The notes under the pieces were generated by a model. That model searched no databases. It was not told the DNA's origin and worked only from the letters and a program-made list of their open reading frames with translations. From an uncultured Roseburia sp. (lineage in GTDB: Bacteria; Bacillota; Clostridia; Lachnospirales; Lachnospiraceae), in NCBI GenBank assembly GCA_945787015.1, contig CALZGM010000010.1:37375-101374 (forward strand): 64,000 bases of DNA, given 5' to 3'. This document shows, in pieces, positions 50,660-60,773 of this stretch (position 1 is the stretch's first letter; each line of letters begins with the position of its first letter). The translations under genes were made by a program, and so were the position numbers.

Positions 50660-51823
50660 TTATTTTACCTTTCGTACACGAAGTACTCCTTCTGTTTGTT
50701 CTAATTTCTTTAATACCTCATCTGTTATAGGAGAATCAATATCCAGTAAAGCATATGCATATTCTCCTTTTGAGGTATTTGCCATGCCGGCAATATTAAT
50801 ACCTGCTTCGCCAAATATCGTTGCATACTGACTAATCATACCGGATACATTGCGGTGCAGAATACCGATTCTTCCTGCAGTTGTGCAGGCTCCCATGCTG
50901 CAATCAGGGAAGTTTACGGAATGCACAATGTTTCCGTTTTCCATATAATCTCTGATTTCGCGAACAGCCATCATCGCACAGTTATCCTCAGATTCTGCGG
51001 TAGAGGCACCAAGATGTGGTGTGATAATACAACCCTTTTTGCCAACAGTTGTCGGATTTGCAAAATCAGAAACATAAGCCTTAATCTTATCCTCTGCCAA
51101 AGCCTGAACCATTGCTTCTTCATCCACTAGTAGGTCTCTTGCAAAGTTTAAAACAATGGCACTCTGTTTCATCATACCAATTGCTTTTGCAGAAATCATT
51201 TTCTTTGTATTTTCTAAAAGCGGAACGTGAATCGTAATATAATCACAGTCTCTGTAAATATCTTCTACATTGCTGATGTGTTTGACACTTCGTGATAAGC
51301 TCCATGCGGCATTGACGGAAATATACGGGTCATAACCATAAACCTCCATACCAAGATGAGTTGCAGCATTTGCTACCAGTACACCAATTGCGCCAAGACC
51401 GATGACACCCAGCTTTTTCCCTGCAATTTCTGTTCCGGCAAAATTTTTCTTTTCCTTTTCTGCCGTCTTTGCAATGGCTTCATCATCCTTATTTGCAACA
51501 CACCATTCAATACCGCCAACAATATCACGAGATGCATAAAGCATGGCTGCAATCACCAGTTCTTTTACACCATTGGCATTGGCTCCCGGTGTATTAAATA
51601 CAACAATTCCTTTTTCAGCGCATTTATCCAAAGGGATGTTGTTGACACCTGCTCCGGCTCTTGCAACTGCGCATAAGTTTTCCGGCAGCTCCATTTCATG
51701 CATGGAAGCACTTCTGACCAAAACGGCATCTGCCCCATTTATATCTTCCACTTTTTTATAATCTTCTGAAAATAAATCCAATCCAACAGAAGCGATTGGA
51801 TTTAAGCAATGATACTGAAACAT
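50660..51823 (-). CDS. serA: D-3-phosphoglycerate dehydrogenase
   Basis: A 387-residue enzyme catalysing the first step of serine synthesis, 3-phosphoglycerate to 3-phosphohydroxypyruvate with NAD. The Rossmann core has GVIGLGAIGVLVANAA (GxGxxG), the substrate Arg/Glu region (NFARDLLVDEEAM) and the catalytic His in PHLGAST. The last 70 residues are an ACT domain (GINIAGMANTSKGEYAYALLDID in pieces), which usually senses serine. The ATG overlaps the serC stop by one base (TAATG). Confidence 0.94.
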   Translation of the reverse strand: MFQYHCLNPIASVGLDLFSEDYKKVEDINGADAVLVRSASMHEMELPENLCAVARAGAGVNNIPLDKCAEKGIVVFNTPGANANGVKELVIAAMLYASRDIVGGIEWCVANKDDEAIAKTAEKEKKNFAGTEIAGKKLGVIGLGAIGVLVANAATHLGMEVYGYDPYISVNAAWSLSRSVKHISNVEDIYRDCDYITIHVPLLENTKKMISAKAIGMMKQSAIVLNFARDLLVDEEAMVQALAEDKIKAYVSDFANPTTVGKKGCIITPHLGASTAESEDNCAMMAVREIRDYMENGNIVHSVNFPDCSMGACTTAGRIGILHRNVSGMISQYATIFGEAGINIAGMANTSKGEYAYALLDIDSPITDEVLKKLEQTEGVLRVRKVK

Positions 51824-52905
51824 TATGCATTCTCCTCCTCGAACTTCTTCATAAAGGCAACTAACTTCTCAACGCCTTCCTTTGGCATTGAATTATAAAT
51901 AGATGCACGCATACCGCCTACTGTTCTGTGACCTTTCAGATTCACAAAGCCTGCTGCAGCAGCTTCTTTTACAAACTTGGCATCTAGTTCTTCATCTCCG
52001 GTTACAAATGGTACATTCATAAGAGATCTGTCTTTCTTTTCAACCGTACCTTTAAACAACTTGCTTTCATCTAAAAAGTCGTACAGAATCTTTGCTTTTT
52101 CCTCGTTGTGTTTCTTCATGGCTTCTAAGCCGCCCATTTTCTTTAACCATTTGAATACTTTTCCACAGATGTAAATACCATATGCAGGCGGTGTATTATA
52201 TAAAGACTGGTTATCTGCATGAATTTTATATTTCAACATAGTCGGTGTACCCGGAAGGGTGTCTTCTGTAATTAAATCTTCGCGGATAATGACGATAACA
52301 ACACCTGCCGGTCCGATGTTCTTTTGAACACCACCGTAAATAATTCCATACTTACTTACATCCACCGGCTCTGATAAAAAGCAGGAGGAAACATCTGCAA
52401 CTAATGTATGGCCTTTTGTATTAGGAAGTTCTTTAAACTTTGTTCCGTAAATGGTATTATTTTCACAAATATATACATAATCTAGATCATCCGGAATATC
52501 CAAATCAGAGCAATCCGGAATGTAAGAAAAAGTCTTATCCTCGGAAGATGCTAACTTCACTGCCTCTCCGTAAATCGAAGCTTCCTGATATGCTTTCTTT
52601 GCCCACTGTCCGGTTACAATGTAGCCGGCTTTTTTGTTTTTCATCAGATTCATTGGAATCATGGCAAACTGCTGGGATGCTCCACCCTGTAAGAAAAGCA
52701 CCTTGTAATTATCAGGAATATTCATCAGTTCTCTTAAATCTGCTTCCGCATCTTTGATGATTTTGTCATATGTCTTGGAACGGTGACTCATTTCCATCAC
52801 TGACATGCCGCTTCCCTGATAATCGAGCATTTCATCTGCTGCTTCTTTTAATACTTCCTCCGGTAATACTGCCGGACCTGCTGAAAAATTATACACTCTG
52901 CTCAT
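51823..52905 (-). CDS. serC: Phosphoserine aminotransferase
   Basis: A 360-residue PLP enzyme converting 3-phosphohydroxypyruvate and glutamate to phosphoserine. It begins VYNFSAGPAVLPEEVL, the SerC signature, then FLQGGASQQFAMIPMN. The PLP Lys lies in IYGGVQKNIGPAG, and the C-terminal LKGHRTVGGMRASIYN is conserved. It follows ilvB by 13 nt and overlaps serA. GAGGAGGAAGTTAAA precedes the ATG. No serB phosphatase gene is in the window. Confidence 0.96.
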   Translation of the reverse strand: MSRVYNFSAGPAVLPEEVLKEAADEMLDYQGSGMSVMEMSHRSKTYDKIIKDAEADLRELMNIPDNYKVLFLQGGASQQFAMIPMNLMKNKKAGYIVTGQWAKKAYQEASIYGEAVKLASSEDKTFSYIPDCSDLDIPDDLDYVYICENNTIYGTKFKELPNTKGHTLVADVSSCFLSEPVDVSKYGIIYGGVQKNIGPAGVVIVIIREDLITEDTLPGTPTMLKYKIHADNQSLYNTPPAYGIYICGKVFKWLKKMGGLEAMKKHNEEKAKILYDFLDESKLFKGTVEKKDRSLMNVPFVTGDEELDAKFVKEAAAAGFVNLKGHRTVGGMRASIYNSMPKEGVEKLVAFMKKFEEENA

Positions 52906-52918
52906 TTTAACTTCCTCC

Positions 52919-54601
52919 TCATTCCTTACCCTTCAAATCCTCATCTGTAAATGCCGTACTGATTGCTTCACCCGGTGCCACCATTGGCCATACCTTATCA
53001 TCACAGTTAATGATACAGTCAATCAAAACCGGTTTCCTCGAAGCAAGTGCTGCCTTTAATGCTGCATCAAATTCTGCTCTGGTGGTCGCACGATAACCTT
53101 CTGCTCCCATTGCCTCCGCTAATTTGACAAAATCCACTCCGTCGTCTAAGACCGTTGCCGAGTAGCGTTTTTCATAAAACAAATCCTGCCACTGACGTAC
53201 CATACCAAGTACATGATTGTTTACCACAATTTCAATCAATGGTAAGTTTTCTCTTGCTGCGGTAGCAATTTCGTTCATATTCATACGGAAACAACCGTCT
53301 CCTGCAAAATTGATAACCTGTTTATCCGGATTTGCAATCTGTGCTCCGATTGCTGCTCCTAAACCATATCCCATGGTTCCCAAACCGCCTGACGTTAATA
53401 ACGTTCTCGACTTACTGTATTTATAATACTGGGCTGCCCACATCTGATGCTGTCCTACTTCCGTTACAACAACAGCTTCTCCTTTTGTCGCTTCATAAAC
53501 CTTTTCCACAAGATAAGGTCCCGACAATCCGGTTTCCGGATATTTTAATGGGAATTTTACTTTATAATCCAACACATGGGCAATCCATTCTGTGTGATTT
53601 AACTGTGTAAGTTTTGCATTTAAGCGAGTCAAAATCTCCTTTACATCGCCGATGACGCAGGCATGTGCCCGGATATTCTTATTGATTTCTGCAGGATCTA
53701 CATCAAACTGTAAGATTTTTGCCTGACTTGCAAACCTCTTTGCATTCCCTAATACACGGTCAGAAAAACGAACACCGATTGCAATCAACAAATCACATTC
53801 ACTCACTCCCAAATTGGATGCTTTCGTTCCATGCATTCCAAGCATACCGGTATATAAATCATGCGTTCCGTCAAATGCCCCCTTGCCCATTAAAGTATCG
53901 CATACCGGAGCATCTACCTTTTTTACAAATTCCTTCAATTCGGCACTTGCTTCCGAAATCACTGCTCCACCACCTACAAATATGTATGGTTTTTTTGCTT
54001 TCTTTATCATGGAAAGTGCATGCTCTACCGCTTCCTCTTTAATTGTATCAGATACACGCTCAATTATTTCCGCCTCTTTAAACTGGTATTCCGTTTTAGT
54101 TGCCGTAATATCCTTTGGAATATCCACTAGCACAGGACCCGGTCTTCCCTTCTTTGCAATGGTAAAGGCTCTTCGGATGGTATCAGCCAGCTTTGTCACA
54201 TCTTTTACAATAAAGTTATGCTTTGTAATCGGTGTGGTAATACCTGCAATATCAATCTCCTGAAAACTGTCCTTCCCAAGTAACGGAACCGTTACGTTAC
54301 AGGTAATTGCTACCATAGGTACGGAATCCATATAGGCTGTTGCAATACCCGTAACCAAATTCGTAGCACCGGGACCTGAAGTTGCAAAACAAACTCCTAC
54401 TTTTCCGGTACTTCTCGCATAACCATCTGCCGCATGGGAAGCCCCCTGCTCATGAGACGTCAGCACATGTCTGATTTCATTTTTATGTTTATATAACTCG
54501 TCATATACATTTAAGATGGCTCCGCCCGGATACCCAAAAATGGTATCAACTCCCTGCTCTTTTAAGCATTCGATGACAATCTGCGCACCTGTTAATTGCA
54601 T
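52919..54601 (-). CDS. ilvB: Acetolactate synthase, large subunit
   Basis: A 560-residue ThDP enzyme making 2-acetolactate or acetohydroxybutyrate for valine, leucine and isoleucine. The activating Glu is in TSHEQGASHAADGYA, the ThDP/Mg motif is GDGCFRMNMNEIATAARENLPL...NN (in pieces), and the FAD-linked middle domain is present. A C-terminal CIINCDDKVWPMVAPG motif marks biosynthetic AHAS. No ilvN small subunit gene follows; the next gene is serC. It is co-transcribed with ilvD (40 nt gap). Confidence 0.95.
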   Translation of the reverse strand: MQLTGAQIVIECLKEQGVDTIFGYPGGAILNVYDELYKHKNEIRHVLTSHEQGASHAADGYARSTGKVGVCFATSGPGATNLVTGIATAYMDSVPMVAITCNVTVPLLGKDSFQEIDIAGITTPITKHNFIVKDVTKLADTIRRAFTIAKKGRPGPVLVDIPKDITATKTEYQFKEAEIIERVSDTIKEEAVEHALSMIKKAKKPYIFVGGGAVISEASAELKEFVKKVDAPVCDTLMGKGAFDGTHDLYTGMLGMHGTKASNLGVSECDLLIAIGVRFSDRVLGNAKRFASQAKILQFDVDPAEINKNIRAHACVIGDVKEILTRLNAKLTQLNHTEWIAHVLDYKVKFPLKYPETGLSGPYLVEKVYEATKGEAVVVTEVGQHQMWAAQYYKYSKSRTLLTSGGLGTMGYGLGAAIGAQIANPDKQVINFAGDGCFRMNMNEIATAARENLPLIEIVVNNHVLGMVRQWQDLFYEKRYSATVLDDGVDFVKLAEAMGAEGYRATTRAEFDAALKAALASRKPVLIDCIINCDDKVWPMVAPGEAISTAFTDEDLKGKE

Positions 54602-54641
54602 GATTATTAGCTCCTTTCAAACGTTCCCTTTCTGCCTTATT

Positions 54642-56309
54642 CTATCTTGGCAGTTCTAAGATTGCTCCTCTGTTTCCTGATGTGACTAAAGAAGCGTATC
54701 TCTTTAAGTAACCGTCTGTAATCTTTGGTTCTCTCGGCTGCCATTTTGCTTTTCTTGCAGCAAGCTCTTCATCCGATACCTTCACGTTCAATGTCATTTC
54801 CGGAATATTAATCTGGATGATATCGCCTTCTTCTACCAAAGCGATTGGTCCGCCGACTGCGGCTTCCGGTGAAACGTGTCCGATGGAAGCGCCGCGGCTT
54901 GCACCGGAAAAACGTCCATCTGTAATCAGCGCCACCGAAGATCCTAAGCCCATACCTGCAATGGCTGAGGTAGGATTTAACATCTCTCTCATGCCCGGTC
55001 CGCCTTTTGGTCCTTCGTAACGAATCACTACGACATCACCTGCAACAATCTTACCGCCTTTAATTGCTTCAATGGCATCCTCTTCACATTCAAATACTCT
55101 TGCCGGTCCCTCATGCACCATCATTTCTTCTACAACCGCAGAACGTTTTACTACGCTGCCGTCAGGTGCTAAGTTTCCTTTTAACACTGCCAACCCGCCT
55201 GTCTTACTATATGGGTTATCAACCGGACGGATTACCTCAGGATTCTTATTTACTGCATTCTTGATATTTTCACCGATTGTTTTGCCGGTTACTGTCATGC
55301 AATCTGTATGTAATAAACCGATGTCAGCCAGTTCTTTCATCACTGCATAGACACCGCCTGCTTCGTTTAAGTCCTCCATATAGGTTGGACCTGCCGGAGC
55401 AAGATGGCAAAGGTTTGGTGTCTTCTCACTGATTGGATTTGCAAAAGCAATATCAAAATCAAAACCGATTTCATGCGCAATTGCAGGTAAATGAAGCATA
55501 CTGTTGGTAGAGCAGCCAAGTGCCATATCTACGGTTAATGCATTCATAATCGCTTCTTTCGTCATGATATCTCTTGGACGGATATTTTTATAATACATAT
55601 CCATAACAGCCATACCTGCATGCTTTGCAAGCTTAATACGCTCTGAATAAACAGCAGGAATCGTTCCGTTTCCGCCAAGTCCCATGCCAAGTGCTTCGGT
55701 TAAACAATTCATGGAATTGGCTGTGTACATACCGGAACAGGAACCACAGGTCGGGCAGACCTTTTCTTCATATTCTCTTACTTCTTCTTCTGTCATGGTA
55801 CCTGCTGCATAAGAGCCGACTGCTTCAAACATCGAAGAAAGACTTCTCTTTTTCCCTTTTACATGTCCTGCCAGCATTGGTCCACCGGAAACAAATACGG
55901 TCGGCACATTGATTCTGGCTGCAGCCATAAGTAAGCCCGGTACATTCTTATCACAGTTTGGAACCATAACCAATGCATCAAACTGATGTGCCTGTGCCAT
56001 ACATTCTGTAGAATCTGCAATCAAGTCTCTGGTTACAAGAGAATACTTCATTCCAGTGTGTCCCATTGCGATTCCGTCGCAAACTGCGATTGCCGGGAAG
56101 ACCACCGGAACACCGCCTGCCTCCGCAACGCCAAGTTTTACTGCGTTTACAATTTTATCAAGATTCATATGGCCCGGTACGATTTCATTATAAGAACTAA
56201 CAATACCGACCATTGGTTTTTTCATTTCTTCTTCCGTAAATCCTAATGCATTAAATAAGCTTCTATGAGGTGCCTGCTGCATCCCCGTTCTACAATTATC
56301 ACTCTTCAT
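54642..56309 (-). CDS. ilvD: Dihydroxy-acid dehydratase
   Basis: A 555-residue Fe-S dehydratase converting dihydroxy-isovalerate or -methylvalerate to the 2-keto acids. Cluster cysteines lie in [11 protein letters not shown] and [18 protein letters not shown]. Other motifs are [20 protein letters not shown] and [14 protein letters not shown]. Length is normal. GGAGGATTAC precedes the ATG. The 110-nt gap from leuB contains three small hairpins. Confidence 0.96.
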   Translation of the reverse strand: MKSDNCRTGMQQAPHRSLFNALGFTEEEMKKPMVGIVSSYNEIVPGHMNLDKIVNAVKLGVAEAGGVPVVFPAIAVCDGIAMGHTGMKYSLVTRDLIADSTECMAQAHQFDALVMVPNCDKNVPGLLMAAARINVPTVFVSGGPMLAGHVKGKKRSLSSMFEAVGSYAAGTMTEEEVREYEEKVCPTCGSCSGMYTANSMNCLTEALGMGLGGNGTIPAVYSERIKLAKHAGMAVMDMYYKNIRPRDIMTKEAIMNALTVDMALGCSTNSMLHLPAIAHEIGFDFDIAFANPISEKTPNLCHLAPAGPTYMEDLNEAGGVYAVMKELADIGLLHTDCMTVTGKTIGENIKNAVNKNPEVIRPVDNPYSKTGGLAVLKGNLAPDGSVVKRSAVVEEMMVHEGPARVFECEEDAIEAIKGGKIVAGDVVVIRYEGPKGGPGMREMLNPTSAIAGMGLGSSVALITDGRFSGASRGASIGHVSPEAAVGGPIALVEEGDIIQINIPEMTLNVKVSDEELAARKAKWQPREPKITDGYLKRYASLVTSGNRGAILELPR

Positions 56310-56322
56310 GTAATCCTCCTTG

Positions 56323-56375
56323 TTTTGCGAAGCAAAATCCTATTTTACGAGGTAAAATTTGTCCTCTGACGAGGA
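56323..56375 (-). repeat. Three tandem short hairpins in the leuB-ilvD gap
   Basis: TTTTGC-GAA-GCAAAA (56323-56337), ATTTTAC-GAG-GTAAAAT (56342-56358) and TCCTC-TGAC-GAGGA (56362-56375) are perfect stem-loops arranged in a row. None has a clear T-run, so they may set mRNA stability or partial termination between leuB and ilvD. Confidence 0.55.
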
Positions 56376-56419
56376 GAGGATTTGGCCTCCATTATCATGA
56401 ATATCATTATCATATCACA

Positions 56420-57517
56420 TTATTTGATTCTTTCACAGATGAAATCACCCATTTTTGCGGTACCGACCTGTGTCACAGTTTCTTTATCCTTCTGTGGCAT
56501 AATATCAATGGTTCTGTAGCCATCCTTTAACACCTGTCTTACTGCCTCTTCTACCGCATCTGCTTCTTTATCCAAATCAAAGCTGTAACGAAGCATCATA
56601 GCTGCACTTAAAATCGTGGCAATTGGATTTGCAATGCCTTTTCCCGCAATATCCGGTGCTGAGCCGCCGCTAGGCTCATATAAACCAAACTTTGTATCAT
56701 TCAAGCTGGCAGAAGAAAGCATTCCGATAGAACCGGTTACCATACTTGCTTCATCCGATAAAATATCACCAAACATGTTCTCTGTTAAAATCACGTCGAA
56801 CTGCCCCGGATTTTTCACTAACTGCATTGCACAGTTATCTACTAACATATGCTCATAGGTTACTTCCGGATAATCCTTTGCAACCTCTTCCACAACCTTA
56901 CGCCATAATCTGGAAGAATCCAAAACATTTGCCTTGTCCACGCTTGTCACCTTTTTTCTACGCTTCATGGCAATGTCAAATCCTCGCTTTGCAATGCGGC
57001 GAATTTCATTTTCATTATAAGTAAGTGTATCCACAGCGGTCATCACGCCATCCACTTCTTCTGTTTTACGTTCTCCAAAATACAAGCCGCCTGTCAGTTC
57101 CCGCATAATCATCATATCAAATCCATCACCAATGATATTATCCCGCAACGGGCAGGCTTCTTTTAATTCTTCATATAAATAAGCCGGTCTTAGATTTGCA
57201 AACAAATTTAACGATTTTCTTAATTTTAGCAATCCAGCTTCCGGTCTTAACTGCGGTGGAAGCTGATACCACGGTGAAGTCTGTGTGTTTCCTCCAATAG
57301 AACCCATCAGCACTGCATCCGATGCCTTTGCTGCGGCAATTGCTTCATCCGTCAGTGGCACCCCAGTCGCATCAATGGAACATCCTCCCATTAAAATTGC
57401 TTCATAATGAAAACGATGTCCAAACACCTCACCGACTTTATTTAAAACCTTCTGTGCCTCTGCGACAACCTCCGGACCAATGCCGTCCCCTGCAATTACA
57501 CCAACCTGAAACTCCAT
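56420..57517 (-). CDS. leuB: 3-isopropylmalate dehydrogenase
   Basis: A protein of 365 residues from the ATG at 57517, chosen for AGAAGGAAGAG upstream and because the conserved N terminus is MEFQVGVIAGDGIGPEVV; the longer frame to 57592 lacks similarity. It oxidatively decarboxylates 3-isopropylmalate in leucine synthesis with NAD. Motifs: MRELTGGLYFGERK, VDNCAMQLVKNPGQFDVI (in pieces) and GGSAPDIAGKGIANP. leuA, leuC and leuD are not nearby. It is the first gene of the seven-gene amino acid operon. Confidence 0.95.
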   Translation of the reverse strand: MEFQVGVIAGDGIGPEVVAEAQKVLNKVGEVFGHRFHYEAILMGGCSIDATGVPLTDEAIAAAKASDAVLMGSIGGNTQTSPWYQLPPQLRPEAGLLKLRKSLNLFANLRPAYLYEELKEACPLRDNIIGDGFDMMIMRELTGGLYFGERKTEEVDGVMTAVDTLTYNENEIRRIAKRGFDIAMKRRKKVTSVDKANVLDSSRLWRKVVEEVAKDYPEVTYEHMLVDNCAMQLVKNPGQFDVILTENMFGDILSDEASMVTGSIGMLSSASLNDTKFGLYEPSGGSAPDIAGKGIANPIATILSAAMMLRYSFDLDKEADAVEEAVRQVLKDGYRTIDIMPQKDKETVTQVGTAKMGDFICERIK

Positions 57518-57550
57518 ATTTCTCTTCCTTCTTTCTAGGGTATTTCTATT

Positions 57551-57579
57551 ATCATAATGTATCTTACAAAACATTTCAA
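57551..57579 (-). promoter_or_regulatory. Promoter of the leuB operon
   Basis: On the minus strand TTGAAA (57579-57574) and TATGAT (57556-57551) are 17 bp apart, about 35 bp before the leuB start. The short leader leaves no room for a T-box or leader-peptide attenuator. Confidence 0.65.
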
Positions 57580-57635
57580 CCTTCCACGCCATTGAACTTT
57601 TTTATATTTCTTATAATTTCTTGTTATAGTTTTAA

Positions 57636-57682
57636 CAAAAAAACTGCCATTGCAGAATTTCTGCACATGACAGTCTCTTTTT
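57636..57682 (-). terminator. Terminator of yajC
   Basis: ACTGCCATTGCAG (57643-57655) pairs with CTGCACATGACAGT (57661-57674) with small mismatches. On the minus strand seven T residues follow; the opposite side also has T-rich flanks. Confidence 0.8.
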
Positions 57683-57703
57683 TACAATTATAATTATATG
57701 TTT

Positions 57704-58024
57704 TTATGCCTCTTCCGGTTTCTCAAGTGCAGCAATTGCTGATTTCTGCATCGGAATACGGCAGTTCTTGTTGCTTCCAAACTCTACAATAACAGTATCA
57801 TCTGTAATATCAATGACTGTTCCGTAAAAACCACTTGTTGTTAAAACAGTATCTCCGGTTGCAAGTTCAGAAAGCATGGCATCTTTTCTCTTCTGTTCCT
57901 TCTGCTGTGGTCTGATTGTTAAAAAATACATTACTGCCATTAAAACCACTAACCAAACAATTGTGAACATTCCGCCTGCTGCAGAGCTGCCTGCTGCAGC
58001 TGCATCTGCTAAAATTAATAACAT
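57704..58024 (-). CDS. yajC: Preprotein translocase subunit YajC
   Basis: A 106-residue small membrane protein associated with SecDF in protein export. An N-terminal hydrophobic helix (about 18-37, MFTIVWLVVLMAVMYFL) is followed by the signature TIRPQQKEQKRKDAMLSEL, then a soluble KOW-like segment (GDTVLTTSGFYGTVIDI). It lies downstream of tgt, the usual tgt-yajC order in many bacteria. Partner genes secD and secF are not in the window. Confidence 0.95.
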   Translation of the reverse strand: MLLILADAAAAGSSAAGGMFTIVWLVVLMAVMYFLTIRPQQKEQKRKDAMLSELATGDTVLTTSGFYGTVIDITDDTVIVEFGSNKNCRIPMQKSAIAALEKPEEA

Positions 58025-58133
58025 TACGCTTCCTCCTAAAACAATTATTCAAGAATGCGATTCTTTTCATCGACATACTAACTTATATTGTACACAAAAT
58101 ATCTGTTTTCGGCAATACTTTCTTACTTTTTTA

Positions 58134-59288
58134 TTATCTGCCGGTTTCTTTTTTCTCTCTGTCTATCTGTCCCATATTGTATAACTTCTCTTCCTTATAG
58201 GATTTAAAGTTACCTGCATCCAGTGCATCACGGATCTCTTCCATCATGGTATTGTAGAAATACAGGTTATGAAGTACGCAGAGTCTCATGCCAAGCATTT
58301 CCTTTGCCTTTAATAAATGACGGATATAAGCCCTGCTGTATCTTCTACATGCCGGACAGCCGCATCCTTCTTCAATCGGCTGCATATCTTTTTCATACTT
58401 CTGATTAAACAGGTTAATTTTGCCCTGATTGGTATAAACATGTCCATGCCGTCCATTTCTGGATGGATAAACACAGTCAAAAAAGTCCACGCCACGTTCT
58501 ACTGCCTCTAAAATATTGGCCGGTGTTCCCACTCCCATCAGATACGTCGGTTTATTTTTCGGCAAATAAGGAACTACCTCATCTAAAATATGATACATCT
58601 CCTCATGGGTCTCTCCAACTGCCAAGCCGCCAACTGCATAACCGTCTAACTCCATCTCAGATATCCGCTTTGCATGATCGATTCGGATATCCGGGAAAAT
58701 AGCTCCCTGATTGATACCAAACAACAACTGATTTTTGTTTACCGTATCCTCCAGAGAATTTAAACGTGCCATTTCCTTTTTGCATCGCTCCAGCCACCGT
58801 GTGGTTCTGTCTACTGAGTTTTCTACATAAGTCCGGTCTGCCAGTGCCGGTGCACATTCGTCAAATGCCATTGCTATGGTAGAACCAAGGTTTGACTGAA
58901 TCTGCATGCTCTCCTCCGGTCCCATAAAAATCTTCGCACCATCAATGTGAGAGTTAAAATAAACTCCCTCTTCCTTGATTTTACGAAGCCCCGCAAGAGA
59001 AAACACCTGGAATCCGCCGGAATCTGTCAAAATCGGTTTATTCCATGACATAAACTTGTGCAGCCCGCCCACTTCCTTGATGAGCTTATCACCGGTGCGC
59101 ACATGCAAATGATAGGTATTGGATAATTCAATCTGACATTTTATCTGCTCTAAATCTTCCGTGGAAACAGCTCCTTTAATGGCTGCCACCGTCCCCACAT
59201 TCATAAAAACCGGAGTCTGAATATCTCCATGGACCGTATGAAATACTGCCCTTTTTGCTCTGCCTTCCTGTTTTAATAATTCGTACAT
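58134..59288 (-). CDS. tgt: tRNA-guanine transglycosylase
   Basis: A 384-residue TIM-barrel enzyme exchanging G34 of His, Asn, Asp and Tyr tRNAs for preQ1 in queuosine synthesis. It has the TDSGGFQVFSLA catalytic/recognition motif, the second Asp in FFDCVYPSRNGRHGHVYT (in pieces), and the zinc site GCGCPACRRYSRAYIRHL with a later His. GGAGGAATT precedes the ATG, which lies inside the 3' end of aroA (16-nt overlap). Confidence 0.95.
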   Translation of the reverse strand: MYELLKQEGRAKRAVFHTVHGDIQTPVFMNVGTVAAIKGAVSTEDLEQIKCQIELSNTYHLHVRTGDKLIKEVGGLHKFMSWNKPILTDSGGFQVFSLAGLRKIKEEGVYFNSHIDGAKIFMGPEESMQIQSNLGSTIAMAFDECAPALADRTYVENSVDRTTRWLERCKKEMARLNSLEDTVNKNQLLFGINQGAIFPDIRIDHAKRISEMELDGYAVGGLAVGETHEEMYHILDEVVPYLPKNKPTYLMGVGTPANILEAVERGVDFFDCVYPSRNGRHGHVYTNQGKINLFNQKYEKDMQPIEEGCGCPACRRYSRAYIRHLLKAKEMLGMRLCVLHNLYFYNTMMEEIRDALDAGNFKSYKEEKLYNMGQIDREKKETGR

Positions 59289-60628
59289 AATTCCTCCAAA
59301 AGTTCAAAATAATTTTCAAATGTTTTTCTGCAGCAATTCGGATGATCAATCACAATCCCCTCTGCCCGAAGTCCGATTAAAGAAAATGCCATCGCCATAC
59401 GGTGATCCTCATAGGTTTCTACCACCCCGGCTTTCGGTTCTCCCGGATAAATGGTAATCGCTGCTTCTTCTTCCTCACACCGGATACCAAGTCTCTTTAA
59501 TTCTGTAGCAATCCCATGCAGTCTGTCAGACTCCTGTAAACGGATGTGACCAATTCCCTCAATATGCACCGAATCCTTACAAAATGGTGCTATCGCTGCC
59601 AGCGTCATTGTCTGGTCTGAAAAGTCATTCATATTCACAGAGATTCCTTTTAGTTCTCCCTGCTTGGGTCCGTAAACCGCAATCCCCTCCGATTCTTCCA
59701 CTATCTTAGCTCCCATCTTTGAGAGCACCTCAAGAAACTTCAAATCTCCCTGTGTATTGTTCTTATGCACGTTTCGTACCAGCGCCCGTCCGCCGGTTAT
59801 GGCTGCTGCCGCATAAAAATAACATGCCGCAGACATGTCCGGTTCAATTGTATACTCTTTCTTATGATAAACTGCATCTGCCGGGGAGAAGTAATCTTTT
59901 CCGTCAAATTCCGTCACCACACCGAATTCTTCCATCATCTGGCGGGTAATACGGATATAGGAACCATCCGTTTTCTCACTGGTGATATGAATATGGATAC
60001 CCTCTGCAAACATCGGCGCAATTAGAAGCATGGCGCTTAAAAACTGTGTACTTTTGCTGATATCAAGCTCTACATAAGCCGGTTGCTCCTCTAATGACGA
60101 TTCTGATATCTGTCCATCTGTCCGGTTCACCTGCAATCTACCCCGGCATCTGCATCCGTTTATCCTTACCGGCAAAAAATACTCCTGCTCTAAATAAGAA
60201 ATCTCAGCTCCCATCTGTTCTAACAGTTCAAACAGAGGCTTCATTGGGCGCTTTTTCATTTGCTCAGATGCCAGAATGGTATAGGTTCCATCCGAGCACC
60301 CTAACATTGCTGTCAAAAAACGTGCTGCTGTTCCGGCACTACCCACATAAATTTCAGCTTCCTTCTTCGGGATTTTCCCGCCGCAACCTTTTAATATAAC
60401 CTGCTTTTTGTTCTCATCTATCTGTAAAGCAAACCCCAGGGATTGCAGCGAGCCTAAAAACACTCGCGAATCGTCTGAAAAAAGCACTCCCTCCAGTGTC
60501 ACCTCATCGTCTGATAACGCTGCAATCAAAAGTGCCCGATTTGTCATACTTTTTGACCCCGGAACCGTTACGGTCCAATCAATCGGACGGGTCAGTTTTT
60601 TCACCTGATACTGTTCCCTTACGTTCAT
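59273..60628 (-). CDS. aroA: 3-phosphoshikimate 1-carboxyvinyltransferase (EPSP synthase)
   Basis: A 451-residue shikimate pathway enzyme adding enolpyruvyl from PEP to shikimate-3-phosphate. Motifs: VPGSKSMTNRALLIAAL, YVGSAGTAARFLTAML (the GNAGT region), RPMKPLFELLEQMGA, NDFSDQTMTLAA, RLQESDRL and the C-terminal YEDHRMAMAFSLIGL. It is divergent from aroC and overlaps tgt. GGGAGGCAGTAA precedes the ATG. Confidence 0.95.
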   Translation of the reverse strand: MNVREQYQVKKLTRPIDWTVTVPGSKSMTNRALLIAALSDDEVTLEGVLFSDDSRVFLGSLQSLGFALQIDENKKQVILKGCGGKIPKKEAEIYVGSAGTAARFLTAMLGCSDGTYTILASEQMKKRPMKPLFELLEQMGAEISYLEQEYFLPVRINGCRCRGRLQVNRTDGQISESSLEEQPAYVELDISKSTQFLSAMLLIAPMFAEGIHIHITSEKTDGSYIRITRQMMEEFGVVTEFDGKDYFSPADAVYHKKEYTIEPDMSAACYFYAAAAITGGRALVRNVHKNNTQGDLKFLEVLSKMGAKIVEESEGIAVYGPKQGELKGISVNMNDFSDQTMTLAAIAPFCKDSVHIEGIGHIRLQESDRLHGIATELKRLGIRCEEEEAAITIYPGEPKAGVVETYEDHRMAMAFSLIGLRAEGIVIDHPNCCRKTFENYFELLEELCTNY

Positions 60629-60696
60629 TTACTGCCTCCCTTTCATTCCTACTTACTTTATCATATTTCAGGTTTCCTGCAAAGGAAATCTTTCAG

Positions 60697-60725
60697 TTGT
60701 CACAAAAGGAGAAATCTTTTATAAT
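60697..60725 (+). promoter_or_regulatory. Promoter of aroC
   Basis: TTGTCA (60697-60702) and a perfect TATAAT (60720-60725) are 17 bp apart, about 50 bp before the start. Confidence 0.7.
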
Positions 60726-60773
60726 CAGATTTATGAATATTATATTTGACTGATACAGAAAGGAACATACACC

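Noticed and set aside
57518-57640. T-box or leader-peptide attenuator before leuB
   Set aside because: The promoter is only about 35 bp from the start, leaving no space for such a leader, and no T-box sequence is visible.
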